Source: CALBPI01 sp038521865
Lineage (GTDB): Bacteria > Pseudomonadota > Gammaproteobacteria > Steroidobacterales > Woeseiaceae
Direction: 5' to 3'
Length of the DNA stretch: 64,000 nt
Assembly (NCBI GenBank): GCA_038521865.1
Contig: JBCBKO010000005.1
Location: 186,001-250,000 of the forward strand
Below are positions 31,775 to 39,692 of the stretch, piece after piece (within the stretch, counting starts at the first letter, position 1; each line of letters opens with the position of its first letter). The translations under genes and the position numbers were made by a program. Under the pieces are notes generated by a model. That model worked only from the letters and a program-made list of their open reading frames with translations. It was not told the origin of the DNA and made no database searches.

Positions 31775-33826
31775 ATGCAACACTGGGTCGAGCGAGTTTT
31801 TTGGTCTGGAGTTTCTCTGAGACTAGCTGCGTTAGCTTGCCTGGCGAGCACCAACGCTCTCGGGCACGAGGGTGATGATATCGATGAGGTGATCGTTGTC
31901 GCCCGATCGGAACCACTGGTTGGAGCAGCAATTAGTGCATCTCAAGGCGCGGTCGGCTTTGACGATATTCGGTTGCCCCCTTTGTTGAGAATTGGAGAGC
32001 TGGTCGAGGCGGTGCCAGGAATGGTGGCGACGCAGCACTCGGGTACCGGAAAAGCCAACCAGTACTTCCTGAGGGGTTTCAATCTGGATCACGGTACAGA
32101 TTTTTCCGCGCGGGTAAACGGCGTGCCGATCAATCTCAGGACGCATGGACATGGGCAGGGTTACCTGGATCTCAATTTCATGATCCCTGAACTTGTTGAG
32201 CGCACTACCTATCAGAAGGGCCCCTATCATCCAGATTCGGGCGATTTTTCTTCTGCGGGTAGTGTGTCCTTCGACTACGTGGATGCACTCGACACAAACA
32301 TGCTGAAACTGGGTGTTGGAGATTTTGGTCACCGCCGAGGCCTTTTGGCCGGGACACTGAATTTCGATCATGACACGCTGACTGCCGCAGTAGATGTGTC
32401 TTCCTATGATGGACCCTGGGATCTTCAGGAAAACGGCGACTACGCGAAGACATATTTGTCGTACGCGACGCATCCCGGCCAAGTTAATTCGACTTTTTCC
32501 CTATCAACTTACAACGCAGAGTGGTCGAGTACCGACCAGATTCCAATGCGCTTGATCGAGAGTGGAGCGCTGTCTCGTCTGGGTTTTGTAGATCCGGATC
32601 TTGGTGGAAACACAGATCGGTATGAGTTGAGGGCTAGATTCGATTTCGAGAATGCACAGGTCACCACCTACGCGACCCGCTACGAATTCAATCTGTTCTC
32701 GAATTTTACCTACGAGCTCGATAACCCAGTTGACGGCGACGAATTTGAGCAGGTTGACCAGCGCAATCGTTATGGGGTTTTCGCCACTGGCAGACTTCGT
32801 GCTGAGTCAGATTTGCCACTGATGTGGGGTACGGAAATTCGGATCGATGATATTGAAGAAGTCGGGTTGTTTGACACCGCAAGCCGCGAACGACTGAATA
32901 CAGTCCGTTCTGATGAGGTTCGACAGCAGTCGGCAAGCGCGTGGGTAGAGTCCGAATTGCGACTGGGCGAAAGGTTCCGCGTATCCCCGGGTGTTCGTTT
33001 CGATCACATGCGCTGGGATGTCGATGCGCTCAGAACAGTAAACAGTGGCGATGGAAGTGACACACTGCTGAGTCCAACTCTGAATGCTGCATTTCAGATT
33101 GCGGATAATGTGGAGTTCTATGCCAATTGGGGTATGGGTTTCCATACCAACGACGTTCGCGGCGCGGAGATCTCCCTAGACCCGAGGAGTAGCGAGGCCG
33201 TGGCTCCGGTCGATTCGTTCGTGCGCTCACGCGGTGCAGAACTTGGTTTGCGGTGGGAGCAAGGCGAGCAGTTCAACATTACCGCCACGGCATTCAATTT
33301 GGAGCTCGACTCAGAGCTACTGTTTGTTGGCGATGCTGGTACAACCGAACCTGTTGGAAGTAGCACAAGGCGTGGCGTCGAACTGAATGCGTTCTGGCAG
33401 CCGATGCCTGAGGTCGTATTCAATGCTGGCTATAGCTACACGGATGCTGAATTTGATGAAGCGACCAGCGGAGGCGTTGAGATCCCCGGAGCAATTGCAG
33501 AATCTGCATCATTGGGTGCCACCTGGGCCTTCATTGAGAACGGGTTCGTAAGCGTTCGTGGGCGCTATCTGGGCGATGCCCCACTGATCGAAGATGGTAG
33601 CGTTAAGAGCGGCTCATCGCTCTTGGTGAATTTGGCGGCAGGCTACCGCTGGGAACAGGTGGAACTTCGTATAGAGGCCTTCAACCTTACAGACTCCACC
33701 GATAACGACATTGCCTATTTCTTCGCATCGCGCTTGGGTGATGAGCCTGCCGAAGGTGTGGAGGATATCCATATGCATCCGCTTGAGCCGAGGGCGTTGC
33801 GTGCATCGGTAACCTTCAATTTCTAG
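31775..33826 (+). CDS. TonB-dependent outer-membrane receptor
   Basis: The 683-residue product has a signal peptide (LRLAALACLASTNALGHEGD), then a TonB-box-like DIDEVIVVARSEPL, a plug domain (IGELVEAVPGMVATQHSGTG and YFLRGFNLDHGTDFSARVNG), and a beta-barrel ending in RALRASVTFNF with a terminal phenylalanine. The plug has a His-rich stretch (NLRTHGHGQGYLDLNF), and the C-terminus has HMHPLEP. Such receptors import chelated metals or other large solutes using TonB energy. The ATG at 31775 follows AAGGA; the upstream in-frame extension encodes the 13-bp repeat and is rejected. Its neighbours suggest a substrate used under phosphate limitation or a divalent metal; this is inference. Confidence 0.93.
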   Translation: MQHWVERVFWSGVSLRLAALACLASTNALGHEGDDIDEVIVVARSEPLVGAAISASQGAVGFDDIRLPPLLRIGELVEAVPGMVATQHSGTGKANQYFLRGFNLDHGTDFSARVNGVPINLRTHGHGQGYLDLNFMIPELVERTTYQKGPYHPDSGDFSSAGSVSFDYVDALDTNMLKLGVGDFGHRRGLLAGTLNFDHDTLTAAVDVSSYDGPWDLQENGDYAKTYLSYATHPGQVNSTFSLSTYNAEWSSTDQIPMRLIESGALSRLGFVDPDLGGNTDRYELRARFDFENAQVTTYATRYEFNLFSNFTYELDNPVDGDEFEQVDQRNRYGVFATGRLRAESDLPLMWGTEIRIDDIEEVGLFDTASRERLNTVRSDEVRQQSASAWVESELRLGERFRVSPGVRFDHMRWDVDALRTVNSGDGSDTLLSPTLNAAFQIADNVEFYANWGMGFHTNDVRGAEISLDPRSSEAVAPVDSFVRSRGAELGLRWEQGEQFNITATAFNLELDSELLFVGDAGTTEPVGSSTRRGVELNAFWQPMPEVVFNAGYSYTDAEFDEATSGGVEIPGAIAESASLGATWAFIENGFVSVRGRYLGDAPLIEDGSVKSGSSLLVNLAAGYRWEQVELRIEAFNLTDSTDNDIAYFFASRLGDEPAEGVEDIHMHPLEPRALRASVTFNF

Positions 33827-33846
33827 ATTGTGACTTTTGGCACATG

Positions 33847-33866
33847 CCGACCGCGTTCGGGGTCGG
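33847..33866 (+). terminator. Terminator-like hairpin after the TonB receptor
   Basis: CCGACC (33847-33852) pairs with GGTCGG (33861-33866) around an 8-nt loop, 20 bp after the stop codon. The stem is short, GC-rich and not followed by a clear T-run. Confidence 0.4.
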
Positions 33867-33908
33867 TAGCTTGTTAATCAACTCACCTTGATTGACAGGA
33901 GGCCGAAC

Positions 33909-34337
33909 ATGAATCAAACGGGATCCATTTTGCTCGCAACCGTTGCGACACTATCCTGCAATGCGGTGGTCGCCGCCGAACTGCAGGTTGAGGTGACCGA
34001 TATCGCAACGCTGACCGGAGCTCTCATGATCGCCATGTATGACTCGGCGGCTGGTTTCGATGATGACGAGGCGCCGCCCGTGAAAGCGATGCGTGTCGAG
34101 GTCGACGCGGAGACGGTCTCGGTGTCGCTAGCGGGGCTCGCTGAGGGCGAATATGCGATCAAGCTTTATCACGATGCCAACGACAACGGTGAGATGGATC
34201 AGAACATGATGGGCTTACCGATCGAAGGATATGGCTTTAGCGGCAATGGCGGCCGGTTCGGACCGCCGGCGTTCGACGAGGCTGTGTTCGAAGTTCGGGA
34301 GGATGCGGATAACAAGGTTTCCATCGAGCTTCGCTGA
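33909..34337 (+). CDS. Exported DUF2141 protein
   Basis: The 142-residue product starts at ATG 33909 behind an ACAGGAGG ribosome site and has a signal peptide (GSILLATVATLSCNAVVAAE). The DUF2141 pattern is clear: GALMIAMYDSAAGFDDDEAP, GLAEGEYAIKLYHDANDNGE and GLPIEGYGFSGNG. DUF2141 is a small periplasmic immunoglobulin-like domain of unknown role, often found beside carotenoid or lipid enzymes. It is followed after 24 bp by the carotenoid oxygenase gene. Confidence 0.9.
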   Translation: MNQTGSILLATVATLSCNAVVAAELQVEVTDIATLTGALMIAMYDSAAGFDDDEAPPVKAMRVEVDAETVSVSLAGLAEGEYAIKLYHDANDNGEMDQNMMGLPIEGYGFSGNGGRFGPPAFDEAVFEVREDADNKVSIELR

Positions 34338-34361
34338 GCGAACTCCAAGTAGGGGCAAACG

Positions 34362-35849
34362 ATGAAACGACGTGAATTCCTCGGCGCAGGTCTTGCATCG
34401 CTGGCAGCGAGTCAGATCCCGGTATGTCTCGCATCTGAATGGGTCGATTCGACCTACTCGGGCGCCAGAGATTGGCGGCTGGGTTGGCAGAGTGTCGCAA
34501 CGCGATCCTATGACCCGTTGCGATTGGAAGTAACCGGCAAGATCCCAGAGGCACTGTACGGTGTTCTGTTTCGAAACGGACCGGCCAAGACAGAACGAGC
34601 AGACGTGCGCTACCGACACTGGTTCGATGGCGACGGCATGATTCAGCGCTTTGCGATATCCGCGGACGGCATTTCGCATACAGGCAGGTTCGTCGACACC
34701 GAGAAGTTTGTCGAGGAGGAAGCCGCGGGACGCTTCTTGTATTCGGCGGCCGGCACCGTGGTGCCAAACGGCAAAGGCAGTCGCAACAATGACTCGGGTA
34801 ACGTCGCCAATACCGCGTTGTTGCCGTGGAATGGCGAATTGCTGGCTTTGTGGGAAGGCGGCTCTGCGTATGGCGTTGATCCGACGACACTGGCGACTCA
34901 TGGAAGAAAGGACTGGCGCAGTGATCTCACGCATATGCCGTTTTCGGCGCATCCTTTGGTGGATAGAGACGGGACGCTCTGGAATTTTGGGAGCGCGCCT
35001 TACGCGGGTTCGAACGGTGCCATCTTCGTTTACGAAATTGCGCCGGACAGCACGGTTCGCAACGCCAAGGCGGTGCCGACACTCGCTCGAAGCTATGCGC
35101 ATAGTTTCCTGATGACCGAACAGTGGCTCGTGATTTATCTGGGGGCGCATTTGTTTGAGGCGGGTGGCGATACCTTCGTCGATGCGTTTCAGTGGAAGCC
35201 GGAAAACGGCAGCCACGTCTTGCTCATCAACAAGAACGATTTGTCACAGCAGCATACGATCGAAGTGCCTCCCGGTTTTGTATTTCATGGAGCGCACGCC
35301 TTCGAACAGGGCGATGAGATCGTCGCGAGGGTCAGTCTTTATGACGATGCAGGTGTGATGGACAGCGGCATGATCGCGTTGATGGACGCCGATGCTGCCA
35401 GTTACCCGGAGTTCTCGCGGGCACATCTTGCGACGCTGCGGATAAACCCGAAATCGGGGAAAGCCAGTGTCGAGAAAACCGATACGCTCATGGAATTTCC
35501 TGGCATCGATTCGCGATTTGTGAATGCATCCACGCCGGTCTTCGGTGTCGGGCATCGTGATGTTTCGACCCCCACGATTTCAGACGCGATCATTCGCGTC
35601 GATCCCGAGTCAGGGAAAGAGCAGCGGTTCGCATTTCCGGATCACCACATAGTTGAGGAACCGTTGTTCGTTGCCGGCGAGCGCGGCAACAGTGGGTGGC
35701 TGATAGGCACCTACCTCAACTACGAAACCGCGCGGTCCGGCGTTTACATTCTCGATGCTCAGAACCTTGCAGAGGGTCCGGTGGCAACAGCAGAAATGGC
35801 GCGCGCGCTGCCGCTCGGGTTCCACGGTTGCTTCGTGGGCGCTGCCTAG
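34362..35849 (+). CDS. Carotenoid oxygenase family protein (Tat-exported)
   Basis: The 495-residue product begins MKRREFLGAGLASLAASQIP, a twin-arginine signal. Carotenoid cleavage oxygenase (RPE65-family) features follow: EALYGVLFRNGPAKTERADV, RHWFDGDGMIQRF, and iron-ligand histidines in HMPFSAHPLVDRDG, YAHSFLMTEQW, FHGAHAFEQGDEI and LGFHGCFVG. Non-heme Fe(II) held by four histidines cleaves double bonds of carotenoids or related compounds. A periplasmic location is unusual but common among proteobacterial members. No carotenoid biosynthesis gene lies nearby, so the substrate may be imported or unrelated. Confidence 0.9.
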   Translation: MKRREFLGAGLASLAASQIPVCLASEWVDSTYSGARDWRLGWQSVATRSYDPLRLEVTGKIPEALYGVLFRNGPAKTERADVRYRHWFDGDGMIQRFAISADGISHTGRFVDTEKFVEEEAAGRFLYSAAGTVVPNGKGSRNNDSGNVANTALLPWNGELLALWEGGSAYGVDPTTLATHGRKDWRSDLTHMPFSAHPLVDRDGTLWNFGSAPYAGSNGAIFVYEIAPDSTVRNAKAVPTLARSYAHSFLMTEQWLVIYLGAHLFEAGGDTFVDAFQWKPENGSHVLLINKNDLSQQHTIEVPPGFVFHGAHAFEQGDEIVARVSLYDDAGVMDSGMIALMDADAASYPEFSRAHLATLRINPKSGKASVEKTDTLMEFPGIDSRFVNASTPVFGVGHRDVSTPTISDAIIRVDPESGKEQRFAFPDHHIVEEPLFVAGERGNSGWLIGTYLNYETARSGVYILDAQNLAEGPVATAEMARALPLGFHGCFVGAA

Positions 35850-35853
35850 CCCG

Positions 35854-35988
35854 CTACAGTCCGCAGGCGGCGGTAGCTGCAGAGGACTTGTAGACGAAGA
35901 CGACCTCTTCGGCCTGCTTTTCTTGTTCGGCGAAAAGTGCTGTGTAGCCGCGGTTGGTTGACCAATCGCATCTCCACCGAGCTAACAT
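35854..35988 (-). CDS. Possible small protein (44 residues)
   Basis: A short minus-strand frame from ATG 35988 to 35854 fills most of the 178-bp gap between the carotenoid oxygenase and the carboxyltransferase. It reads MLARWRCDWSTNRGYTALFA and continues with QEKQAEEVVFVYKSS. The composition looks protein-like, but no ribosome site is evident and I recognise no family. It may be chance. Confidence 0.25.
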   Translation of the reverse strand: MLARWRCDWSTNRGYTALFAEQEKQAEEVVFVYKSSAATAACGL

Positions 35989-36027
35989 GCGGTCATCTTG
36001 ACTCGCACAGAGGCACCGGCGCAAACC

Positions 36028-37548
36028 ATGGCAGATCAGAGCGATACCAAGACTCCGCTCGAGCGCATGCGCGAACGATACGACGCGGGTAGTGAAAACC
36101 ACCGATCGGCAGCTATCGAAAAGCGACATCGCAAGGGTTGGAGAACTGCTCGGGAGAACCTCGCCGATCTCGTCGACGCAGATTCGTTTTCGGAATACGG
36201 CGCGCTCGCGCTCGCCGCTCAGCGTGGGCGTCGTGATGCAGAAGAACTGATTGCGAATACAACAGGCGACGGTGTGATCACCGGGATCGGCACGGTGAAT
36301 GCCGAGCAATTCGGGGCTGCGGCGTCACGCACAGCACTGGTGATCAACGACTACACCGTACTCGCCGCAACACAGGGTTTCTACCACCATCGCAAGATCG
36401 ATCGACTCCTCGAGATTGCGGCGCGTGATCGCTTGCCGGTTGTCATGTATGCCGAAGGTGGCGGTGGGCGGCCTGGCGATACCGACGTTGCGACGCAAGT
36501 CACCGGACTCGATGTGCCGACGTTTGCCCGCTGGGCCAGGGTCGGTTCGAGGGCCCCACGTATTGCGGTGGCCAATGGCTATTGCTTTGCCGGTAATGGT
36601 CTGTTGTTCGGATGCGCCGATTTTCGGATCGCGACCAGAACCGCGTGGATCGGTATGGCGGGCCCCGCCATGATTGAAGCGGGTGGACTCGGCAGCTTCG
36701 ACGCCACCGAAATCGGTCCGGCAGAGACGCACTTCAATCAGGGAACGATCGATTTGCTCGCTGACAATGAGGCGGAAGCTACCCGCGTGACGAAACAGCT
36801 TTTGGGGTATCTGCAAGGTGCTTCGGCTGAGGGGCAGGCACACCAACAGTCATCGCTGCGCGAGGTGCTACCGGCTGATCGGCGCTTTACCTACAAGGTC
36901 CGTCCGGCGATCACCACCATCGGCGATAAGGACAGCTTTCTCGAACTCGGGGCAGGGTTTGGTTCTGCGATGATCACAGGCTTCATGCGAATGGCAGGCA
37001 AGCCAGTCGGTGTGCTGGCAAACGACAATCAGTCGAACGCTGGTGCGATCGACGCCGACGCGGCAGCGAAAGCCGCTCGCTTTCTCAGGCTCTGCGACGC
37101 GCGACACTTACCTGTCGTTTCCTTCATCGATACGCCCGGCTTCATGGTGGGTCCCGACAGCGAAGCGCAGGCGGCGGTACGTCACATGGCGGAGATGTTC
37201 ACGGCATCAGCGGTGTTCGGTCCACCGATGATTGCGATTGTGTTGCGCAAGGCCTATGGCCTCGGCGCCATGGCGATGGCGAGAGGCGGCTTCAATGAGC
37301 CAGAGTTTTGCGCTGCGTGGCCGAATGGCGAGTTCGGTGCGATGGGGCTGGAAGGCGCGGTGAAGCTCGGTTTCCGTAAAGAGCTCGAATCGATTGAGGA
37401 TGCGGATGAGCGTCAGCGGCTATTCGAGTCGTTGGTCCAACAGCTCTATGAGCGCGGTAGCGCGCTGGAGGTTGCCAGCATGCTCGAGATTGACGCGGTC
37501 ATCGATCCTGCGGATACGAGAGCTGAAATTCTACGCATGATGCGCTGA
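36028..37548 (+). CDS. Acyl-CoA carboxylase carboxyltransferase-like protein
   Basis: The 506-residue product has both halves of the biotin-dependent carboxyltransferase fold. N-terminal: GWRTARENLADLVDADSFSE, VNAEQFGAAASRTALVINDY, with the oxyanion-type AEGGGGRPGDTD. C-terminal: PVGVLANDNQSNAGAIDADA, ARFLRLCDARHLPVVSFIDT with PGFMVGPDSEAQAAVRHMAE and IAIVLRKAYGLGAMAMARGG. It transfers CO2 from carboxybiotin to an acyl-CoA. No biotin carboxylase subunit is adjacent, so its partner must be elsewhere. The start at ATG 36028 is preferred to the TTG at 35998. It precedes the cyanophycin genes on the same strand, with a 55-bp gap. Confidence 0.88.
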   Translation: MADQSDTKTPLERMRERYDAGSENHRSAAIEKRHRKGWRTARENLADLVDADSFSEYGALALAAQRGRRDAEELIANTTGDGVITGIGTVNAEQFGAAASRTALVINDYTVLAATQGFYHHRKIDRLLEIAARDRLPVVMYAEGGGGRPGDTDVATQVTGLDVPTFARWARVGSRAPRIAVANGYCFAGNGLLFGCADFRIATRTAWIGMAGPAMIEAGGLGSFDATEIGPAETHFNQGTIDLLADNEAEATRVTKQLLGYLQGASAEGQAHQQSSLREVLPADRRFTYKVRPAITTIGDKDSFLELGAGFGSAMITGFMRMAGKPVGVLANDNQSNAGAIDADAAAKAARFLRLCDARHLPVVSFIDTPGFMVGPDSEAQAAVRHMAEMFTASAVFGPPMIAIVLRKAYGLGAMAMARGGFNEPEFCAAWPNGEFGAMGLEGAVKLGFRKELESIEDADERQRLFESLVQQLYERGSALEVASMLEIDAVIDPADTRAEILRMMR

Positions 37549-37603
37549 CACGCGGCTGTCCAAACCCTGCCAACCGTAGCGCCTGCGCACGTGCAGGAGT
37601 AGA

Positions 37604-38791
37604 ATGCCGCGCCTGTTCCGAGTGAGCCCACCCGTGTTCCATCTGATCCGTAACGCACAAATTTTCGCACCCGAATCTTCGGGTATCGGCCACGTGCTGG
37701 TGGTCGGAACACAGATTGCGTATCTCGGCAGCGACCTGCCGGAGATCGGTGCGCGCCATCTGAGCACGGATCTCGATGCCGAAGGCGCCGCGCTGGTGCC
37801 CGGTTTTGTGGACATTCACACGCATCTCACCGGCGGTGGCGGTGAAGCCGGGTTTGCGACTCAGGTACCACCGGTGCCTCTGAGTAACTTCACGAGTGCC
37901 GGAATCACCTCGGTCGTAGGATTGCTGGGCACGGATGATGTGACGCGCACGACCGATTCGCTGGTAGCTCGGGTCCGAGGTCTTCGTGAAGAGGGTCTTT
38001 CCGCCTGGTGCTACACGGGCGGCTACCACTGGCCTGCCACGACACTGACCGGATCGGTGACACGCGACATCGTGAGTATCGACGCTATCGTTGCGCTAGG
38101 TGAGGTCGCGATCAGCGATCATCGTTCCTCGCAGATGACACAAACAGAGCTTGCGAAAGCGGCTGGAGAGGCTCACGTGGCCGGACTGATGACCGGTAAG
38201 GCTGGGATTTGCCATCTGCATTTAGGTGATGGGGATGCGGGTCTGGAATTGGTTCGGCGTGCGCTTTCTGACACCGAGATACCTGCGCGCGTGTTCAACC
38301 CCACACATTGCAATCGCAAGAACGTATTGTTCGACGAAGCTTGCGAGATCACGAAACACGGCTGCTACATCGATATCTCCGCGTTTCCGGTTGAAGAGGA
38401 CGAAGACGGGCTGCGCGCTGACGAGTCACTGGTGCGTTACCTGGCCAACGGTGGTAACCCCGAGTTGATTACGATCAGCACCGATTCCGGTGGCTGTCTC
38501 GCCTCGTTTGATGCCGACGGAAACCCGTCCGGACTGGACTATGGGCGTTCGGATGATCTTGTGTTGTCTCTCTCAAAAAGCGCCAAACAGCTTGGCCTGG
38601 AGGCTGCACTGCCGGCGTTCACAAGCAATCCGGCGAGACTAATGCGTTTTCATCAAAAGGGCCGTCTCGCTGTCGGCATGGATGCGGACCTTGTGCTGCT
38701 GGATGAAGACTTCGGTATCGGCAGTGTCATGGCGCTCGGACGTTGGATGGTTCGTGAAGGCCAGCCGGTCGTGCGTGGCACGTTTGAATAA
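37604..38791 (+). CDS. iadA: Isoaspartyl dipeptidase (beta-aspartyl peptidase)
   Basis: The 395-residue amidohydrolase has the metal motif VPGFVDIHTHLTGGGGEAGF, the IadA-specific AISDHRSSQMTQTELAKAA, KAGICHLHLGDGDAGLELVR, FNPTHCNRKNVLFDEA and ITISTDSGGCLASFD. In the E. coli enzyme a carboxylated lysine bridges the two zincs just before AISDHR; here the aligned residue is Glu (LGEVAISDHR). It hydrolyses beta-aspartyl dipeptides and fits the last step of cyanophycin breakdown (beta-Asp-Arg to Asp and Arg). AGGAG precedes the ATG. It is 11 bp from cphB. Confidence 0.92.
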   Translation: MPRLFRVSPPVFHLIRNAQIFAPESSGIGHVLVVGTQIAYLGSDLPEIGARHLSTDLDAEGAALVPGFVDIHTHLTGGGGEAGFATQVPPVPLSNFTSAGITSVVGLLGTDDVTRTTDSLVARVRGLREEGLSAWCYTGGYHWPATTLTGSVTRDIVSIDAIVALGEVAISDHRSSQMTQTELAKAAGEAHVAGLMTGKAGICHLHLGDGDAGLELVRRALSDTEIPARVFNPTHCNRKNVLFDEACEITKHGCYIDISAFPVEEDEDGLRADESLVRYLANGGNPELITISTDSGGCLASFDADGNPSGLDYGRSDDLVLSLSKSAKQLGLEAALPAFTSNPARLMRFHQKGRLAVGMDADLVLLDEDFGIGSVMALGRWMVREGQPVVRGTFE

Positions 38792-38802
38792 AGGAAAGTT
38801 GA

Positions 38803-39624
38803 GTGTCTGATTTGGGAAAGCGCGGTTGGCTTGTGCCGATCGGTGGCGCAGAGGAGCGTGAGACTGACGGCGAAATCCTCAGTCGATTTGCGAAGCTCGC
38901 AGGCGGACGCGACGCCAAGATTCTCGTCATCCCAACCGCCTCGGAATTACCTGATACCGGCCCCCGATATGTTGAGCTGTTCGAGTCGATGGGTGCGCGT
39001 TCGCGCTACATTGCGATTGACGAACGAGAGGACTGCTTCAACGAAGAAATCACGGAAACACTCAATCGCGCAACCGGCGTCTTTATCACTGGCGGCAACC
39101 AATTGCGTCTGTCGACGATCCTGGGTGGGACGCCAGTGGCGAAGGCGATACGCGATCTGCACAACGAGGGTCTGCATGTGGCGGGCACATCGGCCGGCGC
39201 TGCGATTGTGCCCGAGCATATGATCGCCGGTGGTCCGACCGGACCGACGCCGACCGAAAATGGTGTGACGATGGCACCTGGCCTCGGGCTGACCAACAAA
39301 GCGATTATCGATCAGCATTTCAGGCAGCGCGATCGCCTCGGGCGGCTGCTAACAGCTCTGTCCTACAACCCGTTTGTTACCGGGCTCGGTATCGACGAGG
39401 ACACGGCAGCTTTCATTGACCCATACGGCGATTTCGAGGTCGTCGGCAGTGGCGCGATTACGGTAGTAGACCCTGCGGGATTGACCCATTCCTCGATGTA
39501 CGACGCAGGCCACGAAGACCCGATCAGCCTGGTTGGATTGACGTTGCATCTGCTGACCGCAGGTGATCACTACAACCTGGAAACGCGCGAAGCGAGCGCT
39601 TTACGTCTGAAACAGCAGACATAA
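38803..39624 (+). CDS. cphB: Cyanophycinase
   Basis: The 273-residue protein starts at GTG 38803 after AAGGAAAG. It shows the cyanophycinase/peptidase S51 pattern: GWLVPIGGAEERETDGEI, KILVIPTASELPDTG, ATGVFITGGNQLRLSTIL and the nucleophile serine at residue 130 in HVAGTSAGAAIVPEHMI, then NKAIIDQHFRQRDRLGRL. It cleaves cyanophycin to beta-Asp-Arg dipeptides. No signal peptide is seen, so it is the intracellular form. It sits between iadA and cphA. Confidence 0.95.
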   Translation: MSDLGKRGWLVPIGGAEERETDGEILSRFAKLAGGRDAKILVIPTASELPDTGPRYVELFESMGARSRYIAIDEREDCFNEEITETLNRATGVFITGGNQLRLSTILGGTPVAKAIRDLHNEGLHVAGTSAGAAIVPEHMIAGGPTGPTPTENGVTMAPGLGLTNKAIIDQHFRQRDRLGRLLTALSYNPFVTGLGIDEDTAAFIDPYGDFEVVGSGAITVVDPAGLTHSSMYDAGHEDPISLVGLTLHLLTAGDHYNLETREASALRLKQQT

Positions 39625-39692
39625 AGCGTCAGGCCATTTAACCCGAACCGTTTGGACTGCTACAGTCGATGGGTCCGGGATTGAGGTCTGAC

